Source of the DNA: Stenocarpella maydis
Lineage: Eukaryota; Ascomycota; Sordariomycetes; Diaporthales; Diaporthaceae
Assembly (NCBI GenBank): GCA_002270565.1
Contig: NQMI01000092.1
Coordinates: 62,001 to 126,000 of the forward strand
Length of the DNA: 64,000 nt
Direction: 5' to 3'
Part shown: piece after piece, positions 31,981 to 43,046 of the stretch
Position numbering within the stretch: the stretch's first letter is position 1
How the letters are laid out: each line of letters opens with the position of its first letter
Program-made: the position numbers and the translations under genes
Notes under the pieces: generated by a model
What the model saw: the letters and a program-made list of their open reading frames with translations, nothing else
Database searches by the model: none
What the model was told of the DNA's origin: nothing

Positions 31981-33516
31981 ATGTCTAACGCTGGAGCCCC
32001 CGACGATGACTGGCATCCCCACGTCTTTCGCATGCCCGACTGGGTCGAGGCCTTCGTACGTCTTATCCATCCGAGCGCGGATCCTCTGGGTTTTTAAAGC
32101 CTTGCTGACCTGTCTCTTGTCCCCAGTTGATTGTGACTATCCTCTTCACGTCCATGTTCCTCACCCGAACCAAGAACTACTCCATCTTCGGGAGCAACCA
32201 GGGTTACACCCCAATAATAGCCTCGCCAGCGTCTAGCTCCCCCAGGACGTCCGTCGACAGCGACCAAATCGCTACATATCGAACAGACTATCCCACCAAG
32301 ACCCGCCGTGTCTTTGGGCTATGGACCGTCCGCACGCCCAACTCGTCGCGCTTCGCCCGCCACTTCCACTCGCGCATCCTGCAAAAGTTTCCCTTCCTCG
32401 TCGAGATGTTCTACTGGGTCCTACAGTTCTTCTTCTACCGTATGACGGCACACCTGGCAGCGGTTTACTATGGTGGCAGCGAGAACCTATGGGAGAAGGC
32501 CCAGAACCATGGCATAGCATTATTGGAGCTGGAATCAGCCATGTTCGGGAGGAATTCTATCACTGGGACCGCCAAGTGGATTGAATGGAATGTTCAGCAA
32601 TGGTTTCTCACTGGCGCAAGGGCCGGCGATTTCCGTGGCATATTCCTCACCGTCCTGAACCGGTCATACTCCTTGATCCATATCCCCGGAACTGTTGGGT
32701 AGGTGTTCGGCCCAATCTCCCGGGCGCTGCGACGCTTGCCGCGCGGCGTCCAAGGAAACCCCCGACGCCGTTCCCTGCGGCCAGTCGACGCTAACTATTG
32801 CATCTAGTTTCATCGCATTCTATTACTACGTGTCGCCCACCTTCACCCGCTTCGCGACCGTGCGTCGGACCATGACCCTGCTGAACCTGTTTGCCTTCAC
32901 CATCTTTATTCTCTACCCATGCATGCCGCCGCGTCTGCTCCCATCAGAGTACGGCTTCATCGACACGGTCAACGGCGAGGATGCCACCTCGGTCTGGCAG
33001 AGTGGAAACTTCGTCAACCGTCTGGCCGCCATGCCGAGCATGCACTTCGGCTATGCTTTCTGCATCGGTCTCGTCTTCATCTACGAGAGCGCCGCGATCA
33101 GCGGGGTCAAGGAGATATACAGGCGCTATGGCAAGACTCGCAGCCCTAGCCAGACTTGGCTTCCCGGCCCCAGCTCGGATGTGGAGAGCCAGAGCAACAC
33201 GTCCGAGGTCGAGGCTGAAGCACATTCTACCAGCGAGCGTTCCACCAAATCGCGTATTGCCTTCTTCGCCTTTGGCGTGTGGTATCCCTCATGGGTCTTA
33301 TTGACCATCGTCGCAACGGCGAATCACTACCTGATGGACGCCATGGTTGCGACGCTAGTTGTGCTGATGGGCTTTGTGTGCAACCGGGTCTTGCTGAATT
33401 TCCTGGTGCTAGAAGACTTGTTGCTTTGGGCATGGAGGCTAGAGAAGCCGGTTCCCACCACAGGCATGAGAAGGAGGAGACGTTTGCGGGTGGATCCCCC
33501 ACTGGCCGTGTACTAG
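31981..33516 (+). CDS. PAP2-type integral membrane protein (inositolphosphotransferase/lipid-phosphatase fold), 3 exons
   Basis: Exons are 31981-32055, 32127-32698 and 32808-33516: 1356 nt and 451 residues. After a short N-tail there is a hydrophobic span (LIVTILFTSMFL), a Ser/Thr-rich loop, then FYWVLQFFFYRMTAHLAAVYYGG and further membrane segments. The catalytic-fold motifs are AAMPSMHFGYAF (the P-S-x-H block) and ATANHYLMDAM (the H-x3-D block). The Lys/Arg motif of classic PAP2 enzymes is not clear, as in the fungal Aur1/Ipt1-like branch. A long acidic/Ser-rich insertion (PSSDVESQSNTSEVEAEAHS) separates the two motifs, and the C-tail is basic (MRRRRRLR). Likely role: membrane lipid phosphate transfer or hydrolysis in the secretory pathway. 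The exact reaction is not determinable. Confidence 0.85.
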
Positions 33517-34591
33517 GATCGAGTGCTAGGGGATGAAGTCGGCATCGCGTTGGATTGCGTTGAGTTGTCAATAATTATCGGACCACTAAGGCCCTCTTGG
33601 CATGCAATATCATCTGACACAGGTATAACAATATCAATTTACACAATATTGAGTAGACCAATACCCTGATGCCACAGGCTTCCCTGGAGAGCCAGCAGAA
33701 ACTCATTAGAACCCGGAGAAGGGTAAGCTTCGCCGACCCCCCTTCGCTCCTCGGCATGGGAATGTTCTCAAATGCCCACGTGCAGATGTCCCGCTTGTTG
33801 CCCGTGCTGTGAGTCGCCTGAATGTACAGTTGGGAATAGAAAATGGCACTATGCGGGTTTTCATGCGTACCGTGCGGGCAAACTCAATGCTCCTCCCGTG
33901 GGGGTTTAAGTCTGCGCACGTACTTCAATGCCGTTGTCATATCCCCGATCTGCAAAACGGGGCCCGCCATGACCGTTGCGACAAGTAGTTCCGTTCCCTG
34001 CCGGACCGGACATCAGCCTCCGGCGCGCGGCTGGGCGCCTGTTGCCGAGTCGGCCTCGCGAACCGACACCAATATGTTTCGTTTCAGTCTGCGGAAGGGT
34101 CGTCAGCTTCGATCCTACCCACCCAGGCGCATCCAGCTGCCCAACTCCCGGAGCTGGGCACCACAGCCACCCCGTCGTCAATGCAACAAGGTCGCGGGCC
34201 AGGGGTTCACCCTGACATTGTACCAATCAATTGTTTCACTCAAAGTTGGACCAGAAGGAATATACCCTTCTAACAAGGGTCCTCGGCGGGTCACGGATGC
34301 CCCTACGCATGAACTTGACGTCGACATCGTCTAGGACGGCCGGGCGCGCGGAGTGTGAGCATACAAAGAGATACCGATGCTAATATGGGAGGGCCACTCC
34401 ACCCCGGAGCCCATCCATGTCTCAATTTCGCCATCGGCATCTGGGCTGGGTCGGTACGTCTGTCAGTCACTTGACAATGAAGATCTTATATCCAATATCA
34501 GCTCCTCCATCAAGGTTCGATTAGCCTCCTGCAGGTTCCATGTTCACACCCGAGTTTATGCGACGACTCCCCATAACATTGCCACCGGAAG
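33517..34591. other. Intergenic region
   Basis: A 163-codon plus frame (33843-34334) is overlapped by antisense frames and has no recognisable feature. No gene supported. Confidence 0.4.
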
Positions 34592-35845
34592 ATGACGTCC
34601 AAAGGCCGAGGAGAAGATTTGAAGGCCACATTAAACCAAGGGCTGCATCGCCAGTTTAGACACAAGAACGCGAATCATTTCCCACCCCCCAGGCAGTCTG
34701 ATTCTCCGCCTAGATCATTGCCGTCAGCAACATCATCAACAGCGAGCACTGGAACAGAGGACGACTGGATGCCCATACTCGAAGGTTTCATGGATGGACA
34801 TACAGGTGTCTCGAGACATAGGCGGCAGATGTCAGCGGCGTATCGAGGTGTAGAGTATGCACTGTCACCGACGCTGAAGAGTCCACCGATTGTCTTCCCC
34901 CGAAACCCAAGCCCCCTCTCGCCCCAGTATTATCAACGGCCAACATACCAGCCTCAAACACCAATCCATGATGTGGTGCAGATACGGTCTCCATCACCAC
35001 TTTACAACAGAACCCAGGCCGTCCGCTACTCACAACACAAGCACAAGCCCGCCCCTCTTCGACTGCAGGCCGACTCTCCGACCTTGGGACACTGGGGTTT
35101 GCAGCAAGCACAATCGAGCCCCATCCACACTCCTTATCTCTTCGACGACCATAGCCATATCGACGATGGCGACGACGAGTTCCCGATTCGACCTTCGGCT
35201 GCGCCACTACCACACAAGGAGCATGACACGAAAGATGCGACACCAGCGCCACGCAAGCGGCTTCCGGATCTCCTGCAGGACGTCCTCGAGATCATGAATT
35301 CAATTACGAGCCAGCAGGGCCAGCTTGAAGAGGAGAGCCTGGCGCTTCATGATATGGTCGAGCTCGTAGTAACGATGCAGGAACAGGCCGACTCGCTGAT
35401 GGAGTATTCGGACCTGGTCGAAGAGTACGTCGATGTGGTTAACGACGAAGTCACACTGTTTGCCAGTCCGTCTTCGGCTTACTCCATTGTCGATTTCGAT
35501 GTGGGGGGGGAGATGGAGGACGACGAGGACGGGGCTGGAGCTGATAGCGGTGCCCGGGCACTGGCGTCTAGGGCCGACTCCGGTGTGAGTGTTGGGGATG
35601 ACATCGAGGACACTCAAACGGACGGGGGTCGACTACCCAAGACCGGGGCAGGTGTCATGCCAATCATGCTAGGCCGGGCAAAGAAATCCTTGAGAGAGCA
35701 GCAGTTCAGAGATTCAGGACTGGGTCTGTCGAGTCCTGACCTGGCTTCTCCTGGGACTATTGGCTGTGGGAAAGGTCCTGGAGCGCCTTCAACAGGTCGC
35801 TCCGTAAGGGCGAGGGGAGACGCTTTCAGGCCGCGTGGTCGATGA
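34592..35845 (+). CDS. Hypothetical disordered protein with a central coiled-coil
   Basis: A single uninterrupted frame encodes 417 residues from an ATG at 34592. Residues 1-220 are rich in Pro, Ser, Gln and His (SPSPLYNRTQ, PPRSLPSATSSTAST) and probably unstructured. About 225-285 is helical and acidic (LPDLLQDVLEIMNSITSQQ, LALHDMVELVVTMQEQADSL, VEEYVDVVNDEV), likely a coiled-coil. The rest is acidic then basic and low-complexity. No enzyme motif, signal peptide or membrane span is visible. Length, ATG and codon use over the antisense frame support a real gene. The function is unknown; a regulatory or scaffolding role would be guesswork. Confidence 0.65.
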   Translation: MTSKGRGEDLKATLNQGLHRQFRHKNANHFPPPRQSDSPPRSLPSATSSTASTGTEDDWMPILEGFMDGHTGVSRHRRQMSAAYRGVEYALSPTLKSPPIVFPRNPSPLSPQYYQRPTYQPQTPIHDVVQIRSPSPLYNRTQAVRYSQHKHKPAPLRLQADSPTLGHWGLQQAQSSPIHTPYLFDDHSHIDDGDDEFPIRPSAAPLPHKEHDTKDATPAPRKRLPDLLQDVLEIMNSITSQQGQLEEESLALHDMVELVVTMQEQADSLMEYSDLVEEYVDVVNDEVTLFASPSSAYSIVDFDVGGEMEDDEDGAGADSGARALASRADSGVSVGDDIEDTQTDGGRLPKTGAGVMPIMLGRAKKSLREQQFRDSGLGLSSPDLASPGTIGCGKGPGAPSTGRSVRARGDAFRPRGR

Positions 35846-36300
35846 AAAGAATTGCAATGCGATCAATGGGCACAAATGAGTGAATCACTGGAAGGGGTGG
35901 CCTACCCTCAAGGCTAATTCCTGTTTCTGGAGGCTGAGAATCCTGATATAATCGCCCTTAGTTTTGACGGGCTACCCTCCTGCTTGCTATGGCAAGTTGA
36001 TTTCGCCCATTGAGTGGTTCCAAAGGACGGCCGCATCGCTCAAGGTACCACCAGACAAATATGGGACCAACACTGGCAAGCTCGGAGTCATCCATGAAGC
36101 CAGTCTCGGTTCTATTCTGTTGCTCTGACTGCCAGGAAAGCGTTTCTTATTTCCCACCAGGCCCCAGAATATCTCAACGCGAATGTGACACCCTCCCTAC
36201 TTCGAGTTTGTTCTCGTGTTTCAACAGCAAGCACTCAAGCAACGAGCCAACATAGCAAACAAGTCTGAATATTCACGAGCAACAAGATGCTCAAGCGTGG

Positions 36301-36344
<44 letters not shown>

Positions 36345-36900
36345 ATTATAAAAGAGCACTTAGAGCAAGATCAAAAGGTGGCCCGGAAGTGTACACGTGG
36401 TTATTGGTTATCCGACGAGGAGACGACGTTCCCTTGCGCAAATTCGCAGGCCCCTTAATTCTCAGCATCGCAGTTTAATAGTAGCACATGAGGTTTAAGC
36501 ACAGAGGCAATAATTGAATACTCAGTCAACTCTTGTTTAATTTTTATTTTATTCTTTTGGTGGTGTGTTCGTGTGATAAATTTGCATCACTGCGTGTGGG
36601 TGGACCGCAGTTCACCTCCAAACCTCCTTGGCACCGGGGCAGTGAAGCCGAGCGACAGTCTGGACTTGGTAAAGTAACTTGGACGTGCGTGCTCGACATG
36701 CGGGGAGTCTGAATCGTCGGCCAGCCGGATCCGTTCACGTCATGACACATGTCTTCATTTCGCAAACCATGCAGGCCAAACTTCAATTTTGACGACATTC
36801 CTAGTCATCTGACCTGCCCAGTACGAATCCCGCACAAGAACGGCCTGCGAGGTCTCACACCAGAGCATCAAGCCAGCCATCCACCAGGCAATCCACCAGA
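35846..36900. other. Intergenic region with a 39-bp poly-A run
   Basis: Positions 36301-36339 are 39 consecutive A. No coding sequence is recognisable on either side. The region ends at the ATG of the MDR oxidoreductase. Confidence 0.5.
36301..36339 (+). repeat. Poly-A tract (39 bp)
   Basis: An uninterrupted A run follows GCGTGG. It could be the tail of a retroposed (LINE/SINE) copy or a simple repeat. No retroelement body is recognisable directly upstream. Confidence 0.9.
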
Positions 36901-37965
36901 ATGGCCGCATCCACGGGAGACGCCTGGCCGCAGAACATGCGTGCCTGGACGTACACCAGCGCCAGCGGCGGCCTCGACAAGGCCCTGCAGCTGCAGACCG
37001 ACACGCCCCCGCCACCGAAAACCCTGCTGGGGAAAAACTCGGTCTTGGTTCACGTTAGCCACATGACCCTCAACCCGGCAGACTACAAGGTGGCTGAGCT
37101 CGGGCTGCTGTCTAAACTTCTAATCCCCGCGCCGGCGAGTCCCGGGATGGACTACAGCGGCACCGTCATCGCCACGGGCAGCGATGTCAAGGAGTACCAA
37201 CCAGGGCAGAAGGTGTTCGGCAGGGTCGAGCCCATCAAGAATCGCTACGGCACGCTGGCCGAGTACATCGTTGTCAAGGACGGTGAGGCCATCGCGGCGG
37301 CACCGCCGGGGTGGGATGACAAGATGGACCAGCTCGCCTGCGTCGGGACATGCGGCCTGACGGCGCTGCAGAGCATAGAGCCCTATGTGGTTGCCGGCGA
37401 CCAGGTCTTTATCAACGGCGGAAGCGGTGGCACCGGCACATTCGGCATCCAGATCGCCAAGGCACTGGGGCTGAGCGTCACGGTCAGCTGCTCCGGGGCG
37501 AACGCAGAATTCTGTCGGGGTCTTGGGGCCGACGAGGTGATTGATTACAAGGAGCAGAGCGTCAGCGAGGTGCTCAAGGGCAAGGGAAAGGTTTTTAAGC
37601 TCGTGGTCGATAACGTCGGCTCCACACCTCCTGGACAAGAGGATCTATACAACGCTGCGAACACATTCCTGTTGGAAAACGGGCATTTTATCCAAGTTGG
37701 CGGAGGGGCTGGCGTTCAGCAGGTCAAGTCTGTGGTATCTAGGTCGTTTGTTCCTGGCTTTCTCGGAGGAGGGAAGAGGAAGTTCACCATGGTGATGACG
37801 AAGCAGAGCCATGAGGGTCTGGCCAAGATAGGGGAGTGGATGAAGGAGGGCAAGATCAGGGGTGTCATCGACGAGGTCTTCCAGTACGAGGATGCGCCCA
37901 AAGCTTATGCAAAGCTGAAGACTGGTAGGGCGAAGGGAAAGATTGTGGTGGTGGTGGCCAAGTAA
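36901..37965 (+). CDS. Medium-chain dehydrogenase/reductase, quinone-oxidoreductase/enoyl-reductase-like
   Basis: A single exon encodes 354 residues with an ATG at 36901. The N-terminal GroES-like domain has SVLVHVSHMTLNPADYK, PGMDYSGTVIATG and QKVFGRV. The Rossmann domain has the NADPH loop GGSGGTGTFGIQIAK from residue 173, followed by GADEVIDYKE and KLVVDNVGS. The zinc-ligand cysteines of alcohol dehydrogenases are absent, so this is the zinc-independent branch that reduces quinones or activated C=C bonds with NADPH. It is convergent with the FAD oxidase (38407-39922, minus strand), with about 440 bp between the stops. Substrate unknown. Confidence 0.9.
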   Translation: MAASTGDAWPQNMRAWTYTSASGGLDKALQLQTDTPPPPKTLLGKNSVLVHVSHMTLNPADYKVAELGLLSKLLIPAPASPGMDYSGTVIATGSDVKEYQPGQKVFGRVEPIKNRYGTLAEYIVVKDGEAIAAAPPGWDDKMDQLACVGTCGLTALQSIEPYVVAGDQVFINGGSGGTGTFGIQIAKALGLSVTVSCSGANAEFCRGLGADEVIDYKEQSVSEVLKGKGKVFKLVVDNVGSTPPGQEDLYNAANTFLLENGHFIQVGGGAGVQQVKSVVSRSFVPGFLGGGKRKFTMVMTKQSHEGLAKIGEWMKEGKIRGVIDEVFQYEDAPKAYAKLKTGRAKGKIVVVVAK

Positions 37966-38406
37966 AGGCCGTAGTAACGGCGACGAGATCATGGTCAGAG
38001 TAATAGTAAGCGTCGTGTGATTGAGACTGCCATTGTAACGGCCACGGCGGGGAGTTTCATAGTCAATACCACAGATTTGTATAACACCACTGGATTTGAT
38101 TACTTCACTCTTGAGACTCTTCCGAGACCATTCTCTGATCTCCATCTCGAAGCGACAAGATCGCACATCCTAGCCGAAACATCCATGTAAGGTTCTTGCA
38201 TTTGCAAAAGTTGTTATGCAATCAAATAATATATGACTTCGAATCGAAGTGAAGAACTGTTCGTCCATGAGTTGTTGTGCTTGACCGGAAGTATGATACA
38301 ATGATTCAACGGCCGCCCACTATGGATTTTGTCTATTGTAATATATTCCCATCTTTCCCAAAGAGTCTAGTCTTATCAGCTCCTGTTTAGAGTTTCCCTC
38401 TTTTCC
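37966..38406. other. Convergent 3' intergenic region
   Basis: Holds the 3' ends of the MDR gene and the FAD oxidase. No further feature seen. Confidence 0.5.
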
Positions 38407-39922
38407 TCAACATGAATGTGTGTTGTTTAACTTTTGGAGGCGTTGTTCCGTGGTCTCAAATAGACTGGGCACGTTTACGCCAGACTCGTGGAAAGGCACG
38501 TTGTCCAATGCCATCTTCGCAACTGCTTTGGCTGAAAGAAATGACAAAGACATTCCACCACCATTGAAACCTGCGAGAATCCACTGAGACTGCTTCCCTG
38601 GTATCTTACCGATGTGAGGTAGCCCGTCTGGAGTTTCTCCTTGGACTAAGTTCTTAGGTCAGCATCAGGCCCTGCGACTTGGGTAAGCCCCCGGGAGGCT
38701 TGGAGCCAACTTACTCCCAGTCCAGATGCTCTCCATACCTGTGCCACTGTCCTTCCAACCCATGAAGCTTCTCTGCATGTAGCCACCAAAATAATTTGCT
38801 TTAAGAATGGGCTCAATCAGAGTTGAATCGTCGACCGTGTTGTACCACAACTCTCGCTGCTCCCTGAAAATCCAGTTTCCACCGCCCACGACAATCCCAC
38901 CATCGGGCCTGGGATTTAGATAATCGACCGTCTCAGAGCCAGGCACCAGTGCAAAGTCTATGTTGTAGGTATTGCTCAGATGCGGGAAGACAGGCTCCCA
39001 GCCCTCCTCTGCGGCCAGATGTGTCGCGGTACCCTTATAGGGCGTAATAATGCCGCGGTATTCTGGGAGCAGAGCTGCTGAGTACGCATTGGTAGCAAAG
39101 ACAACTTTCTGGGCTTTGACGGGACCCCTGGAAGTGTGAATGACCGTCGAGCCATCCTCTTGCGTCTCCACCCTCAGCACCGGTGTCTCGGTCTGTAAAT
39201 TCAGACTCGCGTTCTTCCCTATCGCCCTCTCAAGTAAGCCAGTGACAAATTTGTATGGCCACAAGGAACATGCAGGTACGCTGAACGCGCTCTTGGCTCC
39301 CTTGATGCTCGTCAGTCTCTCTGCAAACTCGCCCCCTATCCAATGCACGTTACTCGTCCACTCGCATCCCTTGGCAATGCACTCCCTCCATTTCATCTCC
39401 AGTCTTGCGGTTTCGTCATCGGATTTAAACACGTCATAGCTTCGACGGAGTTCGAACTCGCAGTCGATTTGCTCTTTTTCAACCACTTCCTTGAGTGCCG
39501 GAATTTGGGCCCACACAAATTGAGCGAATTCATCGGCAGCTGCTACGCCGAACCTTTCCCCATGCTTCATGAGCGTTGTGGTCTTGGATTTAGCATGGCC
39601 TCCGTTGCGGCCCGTTGCTCCCGAGCACGTCTGGCGGGCTTCAAGTAGGAGGGTGGATGGTGGATTGGGCGTGTCAGAGAGGTGATAACTAGGTGCCAGC
39701 GTCAGTCAAGTTCAGTTGCTAGACTTTTGGATGCCAATTTCGAGTGCCGCACGCAACAGAAACACCGGAAATACCCGCTCCGATGATCACGATCTGACTC
39801 TCCTTTGGAAGCTCGGGCGTCGATCGGTGCGAGTCCAGATAGTGAAGCTCGCTGCGCCAGTATGATGATGTAGGATTTGCAACCGGCAGGAATGCGTGAG
39901 AATATTCATCGGCTTCCATCAT
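38407..39922 (-). CDS. FAD-dependent oxidoreductase (DAO family), 3 exons
   Basis: Exons (minus) are 39922-39753, 39688-38715 and 38645-38407: 1383 nt and 460 residues. The FAD-binding GAGISG is at residues 48-53 (IVIIGAGISGVSVA), continuing over the first intron into YHLSDT...LLLEARQTCSGATGRNGGH, the hallmark of fungal DAO-type oxidases. Further motifs are VVFATNAYSAALLP and RPDGGIVVGGGNW, then ETPDGLPHIGKIPG and WILAGFNGGGMSLSFLSAKAVA near the C-terminus. It should oxidise an amine or amino acid with FAD and O2, giving H2O2. The start uses the first of two adjacent ATGs; an in-frame extension upstream begins with GTG. No signal peptide and no clear peroxisomal tripeptide at the C-terminus (ends HSC). 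Confidence 0.9.
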
Positions 39923-41387
39923 TTGGAGTGACACGTTGGCGGCTGCAGAAGTTGAAGTAGAATGGAATCTACCCGGACCCCAGGATTTCAGAGGACTTCC
40001 GATAGAATATTATGCAATTTGGGCTCTACGAGCCAGTGATAAGGCCAGTTGCTCCGAGATACAGCTTATCATCTGCGTTGGGAATTGCCTGAGAAATGGC
40101 GACGTCCTAGATCCTATTAATAATGCACACGAAAACTCCCGAGAGGGAATAGAGGCCACGAGATTGATGGGTCAACATTGGGCCGTCTCACGCGTGACGT
40201 GCAAATGATCTGCGTGGGCTGTTGTTCTGTGTTGGTACCTAAGTATTATTGGAGTATCGCCTCCTGCCTTGAACAAATCACAAATGACTGTCGCACCCAC
40301 CCAACACGATAAGTAACTATAGGTTGATTGGTTCTCCCTGATTCCAAGCCCCACGCTACACGAATGTACATATGTAGGGCTGAAGAGCCCTGGAGAACAG
40401 TCGATATCGAATGGTGATGGATTTACACCCACGGCTAGGAATTCCATTTTGCGAAGATTCATTTCCTTATTATCTCTCCTGTAGTAGGGAGGAATCTTCG
40501 GATAGGGTTGAACAGGGCCAGAATAAAAGAAGCCCTTGAAGTCACGTGTATAACCCATGATAACCTGTGTAGAATGGTGCATATTCGCGCGTGCATCTGA
40601 ACACAATATTGTTACGAGTGTAACTCCGACCTATCATAAAAGCACCTGGATGCCAACATCCCGCCTTTTCCTACATATGCACTCAGCTATGGCGGCATGT
40701 TCCTCTATCATGCCAAAAGGTGTCGAATATCGCATAAGGGATCTGGGGTCCATCCTGCGCGCCTTCAGCCCGGCCAGTTCAACAAGTGGTGGCGGGAAAA
40801 AGGCGATACCATGGGTCTGGACACCGACCGTGCTGTAAAGAAATATTTGGAGGAGGTGTGAACGGGCGAATGTGGTAGCATATTTGCGCCCAGATGACAA
40901 GAAGGTGGACCTGCTTGTATGTAGATACACCCCTGGCGGCTGGATTCAAGATTCTACATCAAATGAAATATCAACTCTATCCCACCCAAAGGATTAGTAG
41001 TCAAAAAGTGAAACATGTGGTTTGGGATCGCCATATGATCAACGTGGCTGTTGTCTCTTCTGTCGACTCATTCTCGGTCTGCAGGCTCCCATATCAACTA
41101 CTAGTGGTATTTAGCGCATTTCAGAAACCAGCGAAATTATGAGTTAGTCCATCATAGAGACTGTTTATTAGACCTAGGAAGAATAACACGTGTGTGGGTT
41201 AGGGTGTGTTGTTTGATACGACGTCCCGGGGTATGAACATCAGCCCCGCACCCTGAAGCAGATAGAAACCTCGGACACAAGTCCGCGGCTTCTCGAACCC
41301 GGGCGATTGCCTTGTTCTGACAACACCAGTATAGAAATCCACGAAAGACATAGAGCACCTGTTTGCAGTCTTCTGGTCGCATCGAAT
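39923..41387. other. Divergent intergenic region
   Basis: About 1.46 kb lies between two divergent genes. A minus frame at 40172-40606 and a plus frame at 40557-40838 have no recognisable family. No repeat seen. Confidence 0.4.
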
Positions 41388-43046
41388 ATGTCTCGGTCAC
41401 TCCTCAGTCGGCTTGACCGACTGGCTTCAAACGTATCGTCCGCTGCCACCCAAGCTCTCGACAAGCGGCAGCAAACATCGACATCATCCACGGCATCTCC
41501 AGGACACGGCACGACGGTACACCCGTATTATTCAATTCGTGTTGTCGATGCTCGCACTCATCGAGGACTTCCCCTGGTCTATCTCCGCACAACTTACAAG
41601 GCTGTTTATGTGACCGACAGCGCGGGCTATGTTGCATTCAACGAGCCTGGCCTGATGACCGGCGATCCACTCTGGGTCACAATCAGCAGCTATGGCTTCG
41701 AGTCGCCGACTGGATTTCTTGGAATACCGGGGATGCAGATTCATCCGAAGCCCGCGGGATCTATAGAAATCAAGCTCAACAGGACACAAGTCGCTGAGCG
41801 CCTCTATCGGCTTACAGGATACGGCATCTACCGAGACAGTGTTCTTCTAGGCAAGCCGGTACCGGTTGGACATCCGGTAATAAATGCAAAGGTTGCCGGA
41901 AGTGATACAATCCAATGTGTCAATTTCAATGGGAAACTTCTCTGGATGTGGCAGGATACAGACCAGTTGGCATTCCAGTTGGGGAACTTCGCAATGACGG
42001 GGGCGTGGACTGAGTTACCGCACCAGCTGGACGTCGAGAGAGGGCTGAACTTCGACTATTTCACCAAGAATAACGATCCCCATGAGTTTGCTAGGGGAAT
42101 GGCAGAAATATCTCTGGACACACCGGGAAACTTTCCTCTTTGGATCGATGGTTTAACAGTAGTGACAGACGATACGGGTAGTGAGCGCCTGCTAGGCACT
42201 TACTACGCTTCTGGTCCTGGGATGAGCTGCGTGGAGCGGGGCCTGACCATATGGAACAACAAGAAGGAGATTATGGAGAGACTAGTGAAGTTTCAAGGAA
42301 GCAACAACGGCTTGGACCTGCTCGCTCCAGGAGGCCACACAATCTACGTGGCTGAAAATGGGACTCGTTACGCGTTCTGGGGAAAGAACATTCGGGTTAA
42401 AGCGGACTTCAAAAGTGCTTCACAGCCATCACAATACGAAGCTTTCACTTGCCTTACCATGGACGGTCAAAGAGCAAACAGGGGACCCAATGGTACGCTG
42501 ATCTGGAGCTGGGTCAAAGGCGGCAAGCCAGTCAACTATGAAAACGCAGATGCATTGGTAGAACGCGGTTTACTTGGGCGGGAGGAATCGCCTTACAGAC
42601 TGAAAGACGCGGAGACTGGTCAAGCTATTTCTGCCCACACAGCCGGAATCGCATGGAACCCCTACCTCAGCCTCTGGACCAACATCTTCCAGCAAAGAGG
42701 AGGCGATACTACTGCTGGGGAAATATGGTTCTCGACAGCCCAGGCGCCAGAAGGCCCGTGGACAGCTTGCCGCAAGGTCGCCACACATTACATGGACCGT
42801 GACGGGTTTAGCAACAACAGCAACGACTTGTACAACCCCGTCCAGCACTATGAGTTGATGAGGGACGGAGGGAGGTACATCTATTTCTCCGGAACACTCA
42901 CGAATATCTTCTCTGGGAACCCATCCCCTACGCCTTACTACAATTACAACAACATCATGTATAAATTAGACCTGAAAGACCCGAAGCTGAAACTACCTTC
43001 TCCGCCGATGGGGTTATGGGGCACGAGGCCTGACGAAGGCTGCTGA
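41388..43046 (+). CDS. Intronless beta-propeller-like protein of unknown function
   Basis: A single exon encodes 552 residues from the ATG at 41388; the in-frame stretch upstream to 41307 has no ATG. The N-tail is basic and Ser-rich (MSRSLLSRLDRLASNVSS...ALDKR), more like a targeting presequence or propeptide than a signal peptide, and contains a Lys-Arg at 26-27. About 45-130 looks like a beta-sandwich (YYSIRVVDARTHRGLPLVYLR, VTDSAGYVAFNEPGL). The rest has repeated blade-like segments: GKLLWMWQDTDQLAFQLGNF, PLWIDGLTVVTDDTGSERLL, WNPYLSLWTNIFQQRGG, GEIWFSTAQAPEGPW and YIYFSGTLTNIFSGNPSPTP. The last resemble five-bladed propellers of glycoside hydrolases (GH43/GH32-like). From memory the whole architecture is best known in bacterial (planctomycete-like) proteins. 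Enzyme activity is not established. Confidence 0.75.
   Translation: MSRSLLSRLDRLASNVSSAATQALDKRQQTSTSSTASPGHGTTVHPYYSIRVVDARTHRGLPLVYLRTTYKAVYVTDSAGYVAFNEPGLMTGDPLWVTISSYGFESPTGFLGIPGMQIHPKPAGSIEIKLNRTQVAERLYRLTGYGIYRDSVLLGKPVPVGHPVINAKVAGSDTIQCVNFNGKLLWMWQDTDQLAFQLGNFAMTGAWTELPHQLDVERGLNFDYFTKNNDPHEFARGMAEISLDTPGNFPLWIDGLTVVTDDTGSERLLGTYYASGPGMSCVERGLTIWNNKKEIMERLVKFQGSNNGLDLLAPGGHTIYVAENGTRYAFWGKNIRVKADFKSASQPSQYEAFTCLTMDGQRANRGPNGTLIWSWVKGGKPVNYENADALVERGLLGREESPYRLKDAETGQAISAHTAGIAWNPYLSLWTNIFQQRGGDTTAGEIWFSTAQAPEGPWTACRKVATHYMDRDGFSNNSNDLYNPVQHYELMRDGGRYIYFSGTLTNIFSGNPSPTPYYNYNNIMYKLDLKDPKLKLPSPPMGLWGTRPDEGC

Noticed and set aside
33843..34334. 163-codon plus frame as a gene
   Set aside because: Overlapped by antisense frames of similar quality, with no domain, no splice support and odd composition.
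40172..40930. Possible genes between the FAD oxidase and the propeller gene
   Set aside because: Short opposing frames without family resemblance or convincing starts; more likely promoter DNA of two divergent genes.
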